DNA of 64,000 nt from Actinoplanes campanulatus. GTDB lineage: Bacteria; Actinomycetota; Actinomycetes; Mycobacteriales; Micromonosporaceae. Positions 46,216-54,229 of this stretch are shown here, one piece after another (positions within the stretch are counted from its first letter, which is position 1; each line of letters opens with the position of its first letter). The stretch covers positions 434,001 through 498,000 of the forward strand of contig NZ_BMPW01000001.1 in the NCBI RefSeq assembly GCF_014647795.1, given 5' to 3'. The position numbers and the translations under genes were made by a program. The notes under the pieces are model-generated. The model ran no database searches. It was not told the DNA's origin and saw nothing but the letters and a program-made list of their open reading frames with translations.

Positions 46216-46424
46216 TGGCCGGGCGGGCCGGTCCAGTCGCCCCGACCCCATCTGCCGCCGCTCACGGCCGTCCGGTCACGTCGGGCGGGTGGCCACGGTG
46301 TCGCCGGCCGCACTCGCGGGTGCCCTCCGCCGTAACACCGGCCACCTGAGGCAGGTGGTCGCGGTTTTGCCGGCCAGGCACCGGGGTTGCCCGCTTCGGC
46401 AGTAGCGCCGGTCGCCCGGTGCGG

Positions 46425-46555
46425 GTGGTCGCGCTCACACCAGGGCGGGTGGGCGCACACGGCGGCAGTGTCGTGGTCGCCTACGTGGCCTATCGCCGTG
46501 ACGGCCGCCCACGTGGCGGCTTTGGTGTGCGCTCACCTCCGAAACCCCGACCGGC
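46425..46555 (+). repeat. Dispersed intergenic repeat, module 1, copy 2
   Basis: It carries the identical 20-bp core at 46470-46489. It matches copy 3 (55003-55123) closely over about 80 bases, including GGCCGCCCACGTGGCGGCTT and the downstream CACCTCCGAAA. The preceding CGGGTGGTCGCGCT is also shared with copy 3. Substitutions fall at all codon positions, which argues against a conserved protein. Confidence 0.7.
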
Positions 46556-46601
46556 CGAAACTCCGCGTGAGCGACGAACCCATCCAGCGGCCTTTCGGGC
46601 C

Positions 46602-46649
46602 GATCTTGGTGAGTTGACCACCTCGGAAGGTGGTCAACTCACCAAGATC
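46602..46649. repeat. Perfect 48-bp inverted repeat
   Basis: Two perfect 22-base arms (46602-46623 and 46628-46649; the left arm begins GATCTTGGTGAG) enclose the loop CGGA. It is much less GC-rich than its surroundings and lies in a gene-free region next to the module 1 repeat. It could be a terminator, a transposon end remnant or a REP-like element. Confidence 0.85.
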
Positions 46650-46985
46650 ACGAAAGCTGCCGGGCAAAGCGCGCAAAGCGGTGAGTGACTTTCGGCGGGT
46701 TCCTCGGGGCGACCGGTAGAAGCGCCACCACCCGCCTGGCGCGGCCGGCGTGACGGCCGGGAGCGGCAGCCCGGATGCCTGGCGGCCTGAGGCCGCGCGG
46801 AGACATGGAGTCGCGGGGAGATCGCGAGCCCGGCCACCGAGGTCAGCCCGGAAGCGGGGCACACGCCGGTGTTGCAGAAAGGTCCTTCGGTGCCACGGGA
46901 CGGGGTGGGTGCCGGGTGCGGGTACGCCGTACCGGGAATGGGGTTGATCGGACGCGGAGGCCGGGAAGCGCCGAGCGGGCGGGAG
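46650..46985. other. Gene-free stretch
   Basis: 336 bases with no supported gene. The open frames here have Arg/Gly/Pro-rich shadow composition. Together with the repeats upstream it makes a 900-base non-coding island between the GNAT gene and apbE. Confidence 0.5.
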
Positions 46986-47735
46986 TCAGGAGACGATCGG
47001 GAGGTTGGCGGACGTGAAAGCGCGACCGTCGTCGGTGACCGCGGCGGACTCGTAGCCGTCGGCGACTCGCCCGGCCAGCCAGGACAGGCCCGGCTCGCCC
47101 ATGGCCAGGGCGGCGGTCGCGTAGGCGTCGGCGACGGCCAGGTCGGGGCCGACCACGGTGACCGAGCGGAGGCCGCTGGCGGGGCGCCCGGCCACCGGGT
47201 TCCAGACGTGGGCGCCGCGCTCGTACGTCCCGGAGGTGGCCACCGCGCCGTCGGTCAGGGAGAGGACCCAGGCGAGCTTGTCGGCCTCCCAGGGGTGGCG
47301 GACGCCGACCCGCCAGGGGCGGCCGCCGGGGCCCGCGCCGCGCATCCGGATGTCGCCGCCCGCGCCGATGTAGTGCCGGGCCGAGCCGGCGGCGGCGAGA
47401 CGCTGTGATGCCACCTCGACGGACCAGCCCTTGACGTAGCCGGACGGGTCGAGGGGGCCGCCCGCGTAGGCGTCGAAGTAGCCGTCCGTGTCGCGCCACA
47501 GGTCGGCGCAGCGGTCGAGGACGTGGCGCAGGTCGGCGGAGCAGTCCTCGAGCCGGAGCGCGCCGGAGCGGAACCGGCACACCTCGCTGTCGTCCTTGTA
47601 GGTGCTGAACCGGGCGTCGACCTCGTGCAGCCAGGCGCACGTCTCGCCGACGAGCTCGGTGAGCCGGGCCGGTGGCAGGTCGTCGGCCAGTTCGATGCTG
47701 ACGACCGTACCCATGACCTGCTCCGTGTGGCGCAC
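46986..47735 (-). CDS. apbE: FAD:protein FMN transferase (ApbE family)
   Basis: A 249-residue ApbE-fold enzyme: MGTVVSIELAD, DARFSTYKDDSEVCRF, the FAD-binding DPSGYVKGWSVEVASQRL, YIGAGGDIRMRG, and TSGTYERGAHVWNP. The acidic metal site is in VVGPDLAVADAYATAALAMG. It attaches FMN through a phosphoester to Thr of a target protein, with Mg2+. No signal peptide is evident. The gene is 10 bases after the FMN-binding protein gene that carries the matching target motif, so substrate and enzyme are co-encoded. Confidence 0.93.
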   Translation of the reverse strand: MRHTEQVMGTVVSIELADDLPPARLTELVGETCAWLHEVDARFSTYKDDSEVCRFRSGALRLEDCSADLRHVLDRCADLWRDTDGYFDAYAGGPLDPSGYVKGWSVEVASQRLAAAGSARHYIGAGGDIRMRGAGPGGRPWRVGVRHPWEADKLAWVLSLTDGAVATSGTYERGAHVWNPVAGRPASGLRSVTVVGPDLAVADAYATAALAMGEPGLSWLAGRVADGYESAAVTDDGRAFTSANLPIVS

Positions 47736-47745
47736 GGCCCGAACC

Positions 47746-48255
47746 CTACGCTCCGGCTTTGTCCAGCGCCGCCTGGAGGGACGTGACGTAGGACTGGCTG
47801 GTGAAGGTGGCCCCGGAGACGGCGTCGACGTCGGCGCTCTGCGCTTTGAGGGTGGCCGCCGACAGCGTTTCCACGGCCTTCGGGTTGATCGTGCCGGAGA
47901 ACCCGTCGGTCGGGAAGGTCGAGTCCGCCGCGGTGATCTTGCCGCCGCTGATCTTGATGGTGACCTGCATCGTGCCGTACTGGTTCTGTACGGCCTTGCC
48001 CTTGTAGGTGCCGGCCTTGAGCCCGGCCTTCTCGTCGTCCGCCGGGGCGCTGGTCTTCTTGCCGGACGGCTTCTTGGTGGTGCCCGGGTCCGGTTCGGCG
48101 GTCGACTCGGCGGCGGCGTCCTCGGGCTCCCCGCCCGCGTCGTCCGGCGCGGCGGCGGACACCGGGACGGCCGGCGGTTGCACGCTCAGGCGGACCCCGA
48201 GGATCAGGGCCGCACCGGTGAGGGTGCCGACGGCTGCTGCGGTACTACGTCGCAT
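47746..48255 (-). CDS. Extracytoplasmic FMN-binding domain protein
   Basis: A 169-residue protein. An N-terminal anchor or signal helix (AAAVGTLTGAALILGVRL) is followed by a Pro/Glu/Asp/Lys-rich linker and a C-terminal FMN_bind domain (residues 78-168). The domain starts GTYKGKAVQNQYGTMQVTIKI and carries the flavinylation motif DAVSGATFTS, whose SGAT Thr is the FMN attachment site in RnfG/NqrC-type proteins. It would relay electrons outside the membrane. GGGAG lies before the ATG. It sits between the ferric-reductase-like and apbE genes. Confidence 0.9.
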   Translation of the reverse strand: MRRSTAAAVGTLTGAALILGVRLSVQPPAVPVSAAAPDDAGGEPEDAAAESTAEPDPGTTKKPSGKKTSAPADDEKAGLKAGTYKGKAVQNQYGTMQVTIKISGGKITAADSTFPTDGFSGTINPKAVETLSAATLKAQSADVDAVSGATFTSQSYVTSLQAALDKAGA

Positions 48256-48280
48256 CGCGAAAACTCCCAGTCGATAGGGG

Positions 48281-49885
48281 TCAGAACTCGAACGGGTCCA
48301 GGTGCAGCTGGCTCTCCGGCACGTCGAGCTGCTTGAGCGTGTCGACGGCGGCGTTGACCAGCCCGGGCGGGCCGCACAGGTAGACGTCACGGCGGTTCAC
48401 GTCGGGGACCAGGCCGCGCAGCCCGTCGGGGGTGAACAGCCGGCGCGGGCCGGGGTCGTTGCGGCCACCGACGATGTAGCGCACCCAGGCGTCCCGCTCC
48501 TCGGCCAGTTCCTCCAGCTCGGTCCGGAAGACCAGCTCGTCCGGACGGCTGGCCCGGTAGATCACGATGGTGTCCGGCGGCATGTCCTCGAGCAGGGCGC
48601 GGATCGGGGCGATGCCGCTGCCACCGGCGATCAGCAGGGCCCGCCGCCGGGTACGCCGTTCGGCGGTGAACGTCCCGAACGGTCCCTCCGCCCAGATCGG
48701 CGTGCCGGGGCTCATGGTGGCCAGCTTGCGGGTGTGGCCGCCGGCGATGGTGACGGTGAGCCGCAGCCACTGCGAGTTCGGGGCGGCCGACAGCGAGAAC
48801 GGGTGGGACTGCCACCAGCCGTTCGCCGTCAGGAACCGCCAGCGCATGAACTGGCCGGCCTGGACCGGCAGCTTGTCGAGCCGCTTGCCCTCGATGTAGA
48901 TCGAGAACGTGTTGGCGCCCTCGGCGACCACCTCGGCCACGGTGAACCGGTGCCGCGCGTTCAGCCAGACCGGCTCGACGATGCGGCCCCAGAACAGGGC
49001 GGCGATGGTGATGCAGCCGAGCGCCGGCCAGAACACCGAGGCGTACCGGCCGCTCATGTCGGCGCCGGCCGCGATCTGGTGGCCGTAGCCGAGCAGCAGG
49101 ACGCCGTAGCTGGTCAGGTGGACCAGGTGCCAGAGCTCGTAGTTGAGCCGGTTGCGGACGAACCGGATCGAGATCAGGGCGATGAAGACGAGCAGCCCGG
49201 TGGCGATCGTGGCGCTGATCATCTCGGGGAACGTCGTGATCACGGTCCAGCCCTGGTCGACGACACCGGTGCCGGCGGTGAGGGCGTAGCCGTAGACGAT
49301 GAAGACGATGTGCGCGACCACCGCGGCCAGCAGCGAGGTGCCCAGCCAGCGGTGCCAGCGCAGCAGGTCGCGGGAGCCGACCCACTCCTCCAGCCAGGAC
49401 ACCCGGCTCATCATCAGCAGCTGGACGAAGAGCAGGTAGCCGCCGATCAGCCCGGTCACCCGGCCGGCCGCGATCATCGTGCTGGCGGTGTCGCTGACCG
49501 CGCCGGCCCGCGTGTTGAACAGCCAGAGCGCGATGCTGGTGCCCAGGCCGGAGAAGAACAGCAGGACGGTGAAGAGCCGGTTGCCGCTGGTCGACTCGCC
49601 GGGCGGCCGGTCGTCGACGACCGGGACGCCGGTGCCGGCCTTCCAGCCGGTCGGGTCGGTCATCGACACCTCGGTGACCTCGCCGCGGCGGAACCCGTCC
49701 GGGGTGTTGTAGGGCTGGCCGTACTGGGGCTGGGCCGGTTCGGCGGCGTACTGGGTGTCCGGCCACGGGGGCATGGACGGGTTGTCCCAGCTCGGGCCGT
49801 CGTCGGAGCGCAGCCCGGCGAAATACCCGTCGTCGTCGGGGATCTCGCGCTGATCCCGGAAGGCCGGAATGGTCAACGTCCTCAC
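48281..49885 (-). CDS. Ferric-reductase-like transmembrane flavocytochrome
   Basis: About 534 residues. A Pro/Tyr/Gln-rich cytoplasmic N-terminus of about 100 residues is followed by six helices with haem-ligand histidines (LLRWHRWLGTSLLAAVVAHIV and LWHLVHLTSYGVLLLGYGHQ). An FAD-binding barrel comes next (FMRWRFL, HPFSLSAAP), then an NAD(P) domain (ALLIAGGSGIAPIRALLEDM, VYLCGPPGLV). It moves electrons from NAD(P)H through FAD and haem across the membrane, here probably to the FMN-binding partner. The GTG start (RTLTIPAF) is preferred; an ATG at 49951 would add 22 residues. First gene of the three-gene operon. Confidence 0.9.
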   Translation of the reverse strand: MRTLTIPAFRDQREIPDDDGYFAGLRSDDGPSWDNPSMPPWPDTQYAAEPAQPQYGQPYNTPDGFRRGEVTEVSMTDPTGWKAGTGVPVVDDRPPGESTSGNRLFTVLLFFSGLGTSIALWLFNTRAGAVSDTASTMIAAGRVTGLIGGYLLFVQLLMMSRVSWLEEWVGSRDLLRWHRWLGTSLLAAVVAHIVFIVYGYALTAGTGVVDQGWTVITTFPEMISATIATGLLVFIALISIRFVRNRLNYELWHLVHLTSYGVLLLGYGHQIAAGADMSGRYASVFWPALGCITIAALFWGRIVEPVWLNARHRFTVAEVVAEGANTFSIYIEGKRLDKLPVQAGQFMRWRFLTANGWWQSHPFSLSAAPNSQWLRLTVTIAGGHTRKLATMSPGTPIWAEGPFGTFTAERRTRRRALLIAGGSGIAPIRALLEDMPPDTIVIYRASRPDELVFRTELEELAEERDAWVRYIVGGRNDPGPRRLFTPDGLRGLVPDVNRRDVYLCGPPGLVNAAVDTLKQLDVPESQLHLDPFEF

Positions 49886-50035
49886 CTGCTCAGCAGTCGT
49901 CTCGCGGCGCCTGCCACCCCATGCGGCCGACGTGACGGCCCCGGTCCGCATCAGAAGCCGTCACAGTGTCGTACGCGCATCACGCCCGGTTGGCTCAACG
50001 AGATCGGGAAAAATCCCGGGCGCTAGGTTCAGGGC

Positions 50036-51244
50036 ATGGAACACCAGGACGTGGTCACCGTGATCGGCGTCGGCGCCGGCGGGTGGCCCGGACTTTCCGG
50101 TACGGCGCGGAGGACCCTGGCGTCCGCCGACGTGGTCTTCGGCGCCGCCCGGCAGCTCGATCTGCTCCCCGGTGAGGTGGTCGCCGCGCGTCGCGTCCGG
50201 TGGCCGTCTCCGCTGGTGCCGGCCCTGCCCGGGCTGATCGGGGCGGAGCGCGGGCAGCGGGTGTGCGTGCTGGCCAGCGGCGACCCGATGTTTCACGGCA
50301 TCGGCTCCACACTGGTCCGTCTGTTCGGCGCGGACCGGATCCGGGTGGTGCCGCACCCGTCGTCGGTGTCGCTGGCCGCGGCCCGCCTCGGCTGGGATCT
50401 GGCCGCCGTCGACGTGGTGAGCCTGGTCACAGCCCCGGTCGAGACGCTCGGCCGGCTGATCAATCCCGGCCGCCGGATCCTGGTGCTCTCCGCGGGCGCG
50501 GCCACCCCGGCGGCGGTCGCGGCGCTGCTCGCCGACCGTGGCCACGGCACCGCGTCGATGACCGTCCTGGAGCAGCTCGGCGGGCCGGGCGAGCGGGCGG
50601 TGACCGGCGCCGCGGACGGCTGGGCGCTGCCGGAGGGCGACCCGCTCAACATCGTCGCCGTCGAGTGCGGCGACGGGCCGGAACTGCCGATCGTGCCCGG
50701 CCTGCCGGACGACCGCTACGAGGGCGACGGGCAGCTCACCAAGCGCGAGGTGCGGGCCGTCACGCTGGCCGCGCTCGCCCCCGCGCCGGGCCGGCTGCTC
50801 TGGGACGTGGGCGCCGGCTCGGGCAGCATCGGCATCGAGTGGATGCGCGCGCACCCGTCCTGCCGGGCGGTCGCGATCGAATCGTCGGCCGAGCGGGCGG
50901 CGACCGTCACGGCGAACGCGGCGGCGCTCGGCGTACCCGGTCTGCGCGTGGTGCACGGCCGGGCCCCGGAGGCTCTCGACGGGCTGCCGGAACCGGACAC
51001 GATCTTCATAGGAGGCGGATTGACCCGCGACGGCGTACTGGACCGTTGCCTGGCCGCGCTGCGCCCCGGCGGGCGGCTCGTGGCGAACGCGGTGACGGTC
51101 GAGTCGGAGGCGGTGCTGGCGGCCGCGTACGCGAAACTCGGCGGCGAGCTGAGCCGGATCACCGTGCAGCGCGGGTCGCCGGTCGGCGGGTTCACCGGCT
51201 GGCGCTCGTTCATGCCGGTGACGATCTGGTCGGTGACCCGATGA
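50036..51244 (+). CDS. cobL: Precorrin-6Y C5,15-methyltransferase (decarboxylating)
   Basis: A 402-residue bifunctional CobL. The N-terminal half is a tetrapyrrole methylase of the CbiE type (VTVIGVGAGGWPGLS, VCVLASGDPMFHGIG, VHPSSVSL-type PHPSSVSLAAARLG). The C-terminal half is a CbiT-type Rossmann methyltransferase (TKREVRAVTLAAL, LLWDVGAGSGSIGIEWMR, IFIGGGLTRDGVLD). It methylates C5 and C15 and removes the acetate carboxyl in aerobic-type cobalamin synthesis. It overlaps cobM by ATGA. Confidence 0.95.
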   Translation: MEHQDVVTVIGVGAGGWPGLSGTARRTLASADVVFGAARQLDLLPGEVVAARRVRWPSPLVPALPGLIGAERGQRVCVLASGDPMFHGIGSTLVRLFGADRIRVVPHPSSVSLAAARLGWDLAAVDVVSLVTAPVETLGRLINPGRRILVLSAGAATPAAVAALLADRGHGTASMTVLEQLGGPGERAVTGAADGWALPEGDPLNIVAVECGDGPELPIVPGLPDDRYEGDGQLTKREVRAVTLAALAPAPGRLLWDVGAGSGSIGIEWMRAHPSCRAVAIESSAERAATVTANAAALGVPGLRVVHGRAPEALDGLPEPDTIFIGGGLTRDGVLDRCLAALRPGGRLVANAVTVESEAVLAAAYAKLGGELSRITVQRGSPVGGFTGWRSFMPVTIWSVTR

Positions 51245-51984
51245 CCGTCCACTTCATCGGGGCCGGGCCGGGCGCCGCCGATCTGATCACGTTGCGTGGC
51301 CACCGGCTGATCGCCTCGTCGCCGGTCTGTCTCTACGCCGGCAGCCTGGTCCCGGCCGAACTGCTGGAGGCCTGTCCGCCGGGCGCCCGCCGGGTCGACA
51401 CCCGGGACCTGAACCTGGACCAGATCGTCGCCGAGATGGTGACGGCGCACCGGGCCGGGCAGGACGTGGCCCGGCTGCACTCCGGCGACCCGTCGGTGTT
51501 CAGTGCGGTCGCCGAGCAGATGCGCCGCCTCGACGCGGCCGGGGTGCCATACGACGTGACGCCCGGGGTGCCCGCCTTCGCCGCTGCCGCCGCCGCCCTC
51601 GGCCGGGAGTTCACCGTTCCCGGGGTGGCGCAGACGGTGATCCTGACCCGGACCGCGGAACGGGCCACCGCCATGCCGCCCGGCGAGGACCTGGCCACCC
51701 TCGGCGCCAGCCGGTCGACCATGGTGCTGCACCTCGCGGTCCAGCGGATCGACGCGGTGGTGGCCGAGCTGACCGGCAACTACGGGCCGGACTGCCCGGT
51801 CGCGGTGGTGGCGCGGGCCTCCCGGCCCGACGAGGTCGTGCTGCGCGGCACGCTCGCCGACATCGCGGCCAAGGTCAAAGACGCGGGGGTACGAAGGACG
51901 GCCGTGATCGTGGTGGGCGCGGCGCTCACCGCCGGGCAGTTCCCCGACAGCCACCTGTACTCGGTGGACCGCTGCCGGTCATGA
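51241..51984 (+). CDS. cobM: Precorrin-4 C11-methyltransferase
   Basis: A 247-residue tetrapyrrole methylase: VHFIGAGPGAADLITLRG, CLYAGSLVP, VARLHSGDPSVFSA, YDVTPGVPAFAAAAAALGREFT and the TEXTRTAER-like VILTRTAERATAMP specific to CobM. It methylates C11 of precorrin-4 using SAM. It overlaps both neighbours, giving a translationally coupled cobL-cobM-cobK block. Confidence 0.96.
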   Translation: MTVHFIGAGPGAADLITLRGHRLIASSPVCLYAGSLVPAELLEACPPGARRVDTRDLNLDQIVAEMVTAHRAGQDVARLHSGDPSVFSAVAEQMRRLDAAGVPYDVTPGVPAFAAAAAALGREFTVPGVAQTVILTRTAERATAMPPGEDLATLGASRSTMVLHLAVQRIDAVVAELTGNYGPDCPVAVVARASRPDEVVLRGTLADIAAKVKDAGVRRTAVIVVGAALTAGQFPDSHLYSVDRCRS

Positions 51985-52706
51985 GGATCCTGCTCCTGGG
52001 CGGGACCACCGAGGCGCGGCGGCTGGCCGGGCTGGTCGCCGGCGAGCACACGGTGATCACCTCGCTGGCCGGGCGGACCACCGATCCGCTGCGCCCCGCC
52101 GGAGAGCTCCGGATCGGCGGGTTCGGCGGGGTGGACGGGCTGGCCGGCTACCTGCGGGACGCGGACGTCGACGTGGTGGTCGACGCCACCCATCCGTTCG
52201 CGGCGACGATGAGCGGCCACGCGGTGCTCGCGTGCGCGGCGGTGGGCGTACCCCTGCTGGTCGTGCGACGGCCGGGCTGGACCGCCGGTCCGGGCGACGA
52301 GTGGCACCGGGTCGCGTCGCTGGACGCCGCCGCCGCGCTGCTGCCCCGGCTCGGGCGGCGGGTGTTCCTCACCACCGGGCGGCAGGGCATCGCGGCCTTC
52401 GCCGGGCTGGACGAATGCTGGTTCCTGGCCCGGTCGGTGGAGCCACCCACCGGAGTGACGCCGCGGAATCTGGAGGTGCTGCTCGACCGTGGCCCGTTCA
52501 CCGTCGACGGCGAGCGGGAGCTGCTCATCCGGCACCGCGTCGGGGTACTGGTCACGAAGGACAGTGGCGGCTCGGCGGCCAAGCTGGTGGCGGCCCGTGA
52601 GCTGGGCGTACCGGTGCTCATGGTGGACCGGCCACCCGCGCCGGACGCCCCACTGGTGTCCACGGCGGACGCGGCGGTCACCTGGCTGCGGGCCCTGGGA
52701 CGCTGA
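51981..52706 (+). CDS. cobK: Precorrin-6A reductase
   Basis: A 241-residue NADPH-dependent reductase: ILLLGGTTEARRLAGLV at the start, TSLAGRTTDPLRPAGELRIGGFGG, DVVVDATHPFA, FLTTGRQGIAAFA and VTKDSGGSAAKLVAARELGVPVLMVDRP. These are the CobK/CbiJ signatures. It reduces precorrin-6A, feeding CobL. Last gene of the block; no other corrin genes are in the window, so the rest of the pathway is elsewhere. Confidence 0.95.
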   Translation: MRILLLGGTTEARRLAGLVAGEHTVITSLAGRTTDPLRPAGELRIGGFGGVDGLAGYLRDADVDVVVDATHPFAATMSGHAVLACAAVGVPLLVVRRPGWTAGPGDEWHRVASLDAAAALLPRLGRRVFLTTGRQGIAAFAGLDECWFLARSVEPPTGVTPRNLEVLLDRGPFTVDGERELLIRHRVGVLVTKDSGGSAAKLVAARELGVPVLMVDRPPAPDAPLVSTADAAVTWLRALGR

Positions 52707-52759
52707 AACACGACACTCCGGGAGCTGCGCGGCGGGCGTCGCGATGCGAGGCTCGTAGC

Positions 52760-53377
52760 ATGTCTGGCCGCGCCCTGCATGCCGAACTCACCGCCGTGCG
52801 CGCGCTGGTCGCGGACGGGCTGGCCGAGGTCGGCGACGCGGCCGGCGCCGGTCAGGTCTGGCTCCGCTCCGCGTGCACCCGGCTGACCTCGCTCGACGGC
52901 GTTCTGGTCGAGGCCGCCGGGATGATCGCCACCCCGGTGTGGGTGGTGGCGGTGACCGCGGTGACGTTCGTGGTGGTGGTCCTCTCCGCGGCGGCCGCCG
53001 AGGCGCTGGGGCTCGGCGTCGCCGGGGTGCTCGCGGTGTCGGGCACGGCACTGCTCGGCACGCTGGCCGCCGGACCGTGGGCCGGCCGCCGCGTCCGCGT
53101 CGCGCTGGGCCGTCGCCGGCTGGGCCCGGAGCCGTCCCCCGTTCGGGGCGCGGCCACGCTCACCGAGGTTCCGGAGCATCTCCTGCGAGCCCGGGTGCGG
53201 CTCGTGTCGGCGGCGCTGCGGCGGGCCGGCGCGGATCACTGGACGGCGCCCCACCTGCGGCGGGCCATTCGCACCGACCCGGTGGTCCGGCGCCTCGCCC
53301 ACGCCGACCTGCTGCTCTGCCAGGCGATCGACTGCCTGGACCGCCACCTCGGCGACCTGCGGAAGGACATGCCGTGA
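52760..53377 (+). CDS. Membrane protein of unknown function
   Basis: A 205-residue protein with an N-terminal helical segment (LHAELTAVRALVADGLAEVGD) and two transmembrane helices (PVWVVAVTAVTFVVVVLSAAA and GVAGVLAVSGTALLGTLAAG). A basic cytoplasmic C-terminal domain of about 85 residues is predicted helical. No domain is recognised. Its stop overlaps the GTG of a 40-codon frame, which in turn overlaps a second membrane-protein gene, so the three are likely one unit. Confidence 0.65.
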   Translation: MSGRALHAELTAVRALVADGLAEVGDAAGAGQVWLRSACTRLTSLDGVLVEAAGMIATPVWVVAVTAVTFVVVVLSAAAAEALGLGVAGVLAVSGTALLGTLAAGPWAGRRVRVALGRRRLGPEPSPVRGAATLTEVPEHLLRARVRLVSAALRRAGADHWTAPHLRRAIRTDPVVRRLAHADLLLCQAIDCLDRHLGDLRKDMP

Positions 53378-53496
53378 GCACGCGACCAGCCAGGCCCGCC
53401 GACGTAAACGATCGACCGGCCAGGGCCGCCGGCACCAACGAGCGCCCGGCCGGAGCCGCCGGCACGAACGATCGACCGGGCGGAGCGCCGGCATGA
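53374..53496 (+). CDS. 40-residue repeat peptide linking two membrane-protein genes
   Basis: GTG overlaps the previous stop (GTGA) and its TGA overlaps the next ATG (ATGA). The product is made of near-tandem units such as RAAGTNERPAG and GAAGTNDRPGG, from about three copies of a 30-base DNA repeat. No function is recognised. It may be a true small protein, a translated coupling spacer, or a repeat insertion that separated formerly adjacent genes. Confidence 0.45.
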   Translation: MSTRPARPADVNDRPARAAGTNERPAGAAGTNDRPGGAPA

Positions 53497-54110
53497 ACGA
53501 GCGGGTCTTCCGGCGGCTGCGGGCGCGCAACGATCCGTTCTCCGGGACCGTCGTGCCGAGATTGCGGCACATCGAGCGGGACCTGGACGCGGTGATCACC
53601 GACGCGCAGAGCCGGGACTGGTCGGCGGACCGGCCGGACCAGGTGGTCTTCGCCCGGCTCGCGCAGGCCCGGCGCCGGGTGCGGGCGGCACGGCGGTTCC
53701 CGGTGGCCGGTCCCGCGGATCCGGTCGCGGTCCTGATCGGAGCGGCCGCCGCGGCCGGTGTGGCCGGCGGGCTGCTGTGGGCCGGTGTGGCGGGCGGGCT
53801 GCTGTGGGCCGGCGGGGCCGTCGCGGTCCGGCCGGTTCCGCTGGCCCTGGTGGCGGTCGCCGGGCTCTGGGCGGCGCCGGCCGCGGTGGCGGTGCTGCGC
53901 CGGCTCCGCCGCCGGTGGGACCGGGACACGCATCCCGGGCGGGCGCCGATCGACGACCCCTATCTGTACGCCGCCCTGCGCCGCCGGATCGAGACCTGCG
54001 CCGCCGCGGCCCGTGACCACCGCTCACACCGTCGCCGGGGCGCGGCCACCGAACTCGAATACGCCCTCGACTGGCTCAGCGCCGCACAGAGCGAGCTGCC
54101 CCGCCGCTGA
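53493..54110 (+). CDS. Membrane protein of unknown function, second of pair
   Basis: A 205-residue protein with a basic N-terminal region (FRRLRARNDPFSGTVVPRLRHIERDLDAVI, helical). Two hydrophobic segments follow: PVAVLIGAAAAAGVAGGLLWAG, with an exact VAGGLLWAG duplication, and PLALVAVAGLWAAPAAVAVL. The C-terminus is an Arg-rich helical domain. Size and layout mirror the protein at 52760, suggesting functional pairing. The GLLWAG duplication is also a 27-base DNA repeat (53760-53813). Confidence 0.62.
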   Translation: MNERVFRRLRARNDPFSGTVVPRLRHIERDLDAVITDAQSRDWSADRPDQVVFARLAQARRRVRAARRFPVAGPADPVAVLIGAAAAAGVAGGLLWAGVAGGLLWAGGAVAVRPVPLALVAVAGLWAAPAAVAVLRRLRRRWDRDTHPGRAPIDDPYLYAALRRRIETCAAAARDHRSHRRRGAATELEYALDWLSAAQSELPRR

Positions 54111-54141
54111 ACCCGGCTGTCACATCCCGCTGGGCTGCCTC

Positions 54142-54210
54142 GTCGTGTCCGCGGAAGCGACACCGAGGTCGTTTCCGCGGGGGCGACAGGTCGTTTCCGC
54201 GGAAGCGACA
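54142..54210 (+). promoter_or_regulatory. Three near-identical 21-bp operator-like repeats
   Basis: Units start at 54142, 54168 and 54190, each close to TCGTTTCCGCGGAAGCGACA. The centre TTCCGCGGAA is a perfect 10-bp palindrome in copies 1 and 3 apart from one base in copy 1. They lie just upstream of the reductase start at 54230, with GCAGGGAGAA as ribosome site. The arrangement suggests cooperative binding of a dimeric regulator. Confidence 0.6.
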
Positions 54211-54229
54211 CCGAAGCAGGGAGAACGCG

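Noticed and set aside
46419-46688. 89-codon frame containing VVVAYVA
   Set aside because: It coincides with the module 1 repeat. Other copies lack a common start or stop, and substitutions are not concentrated at third positions, so it was treated as a DNA repeat.
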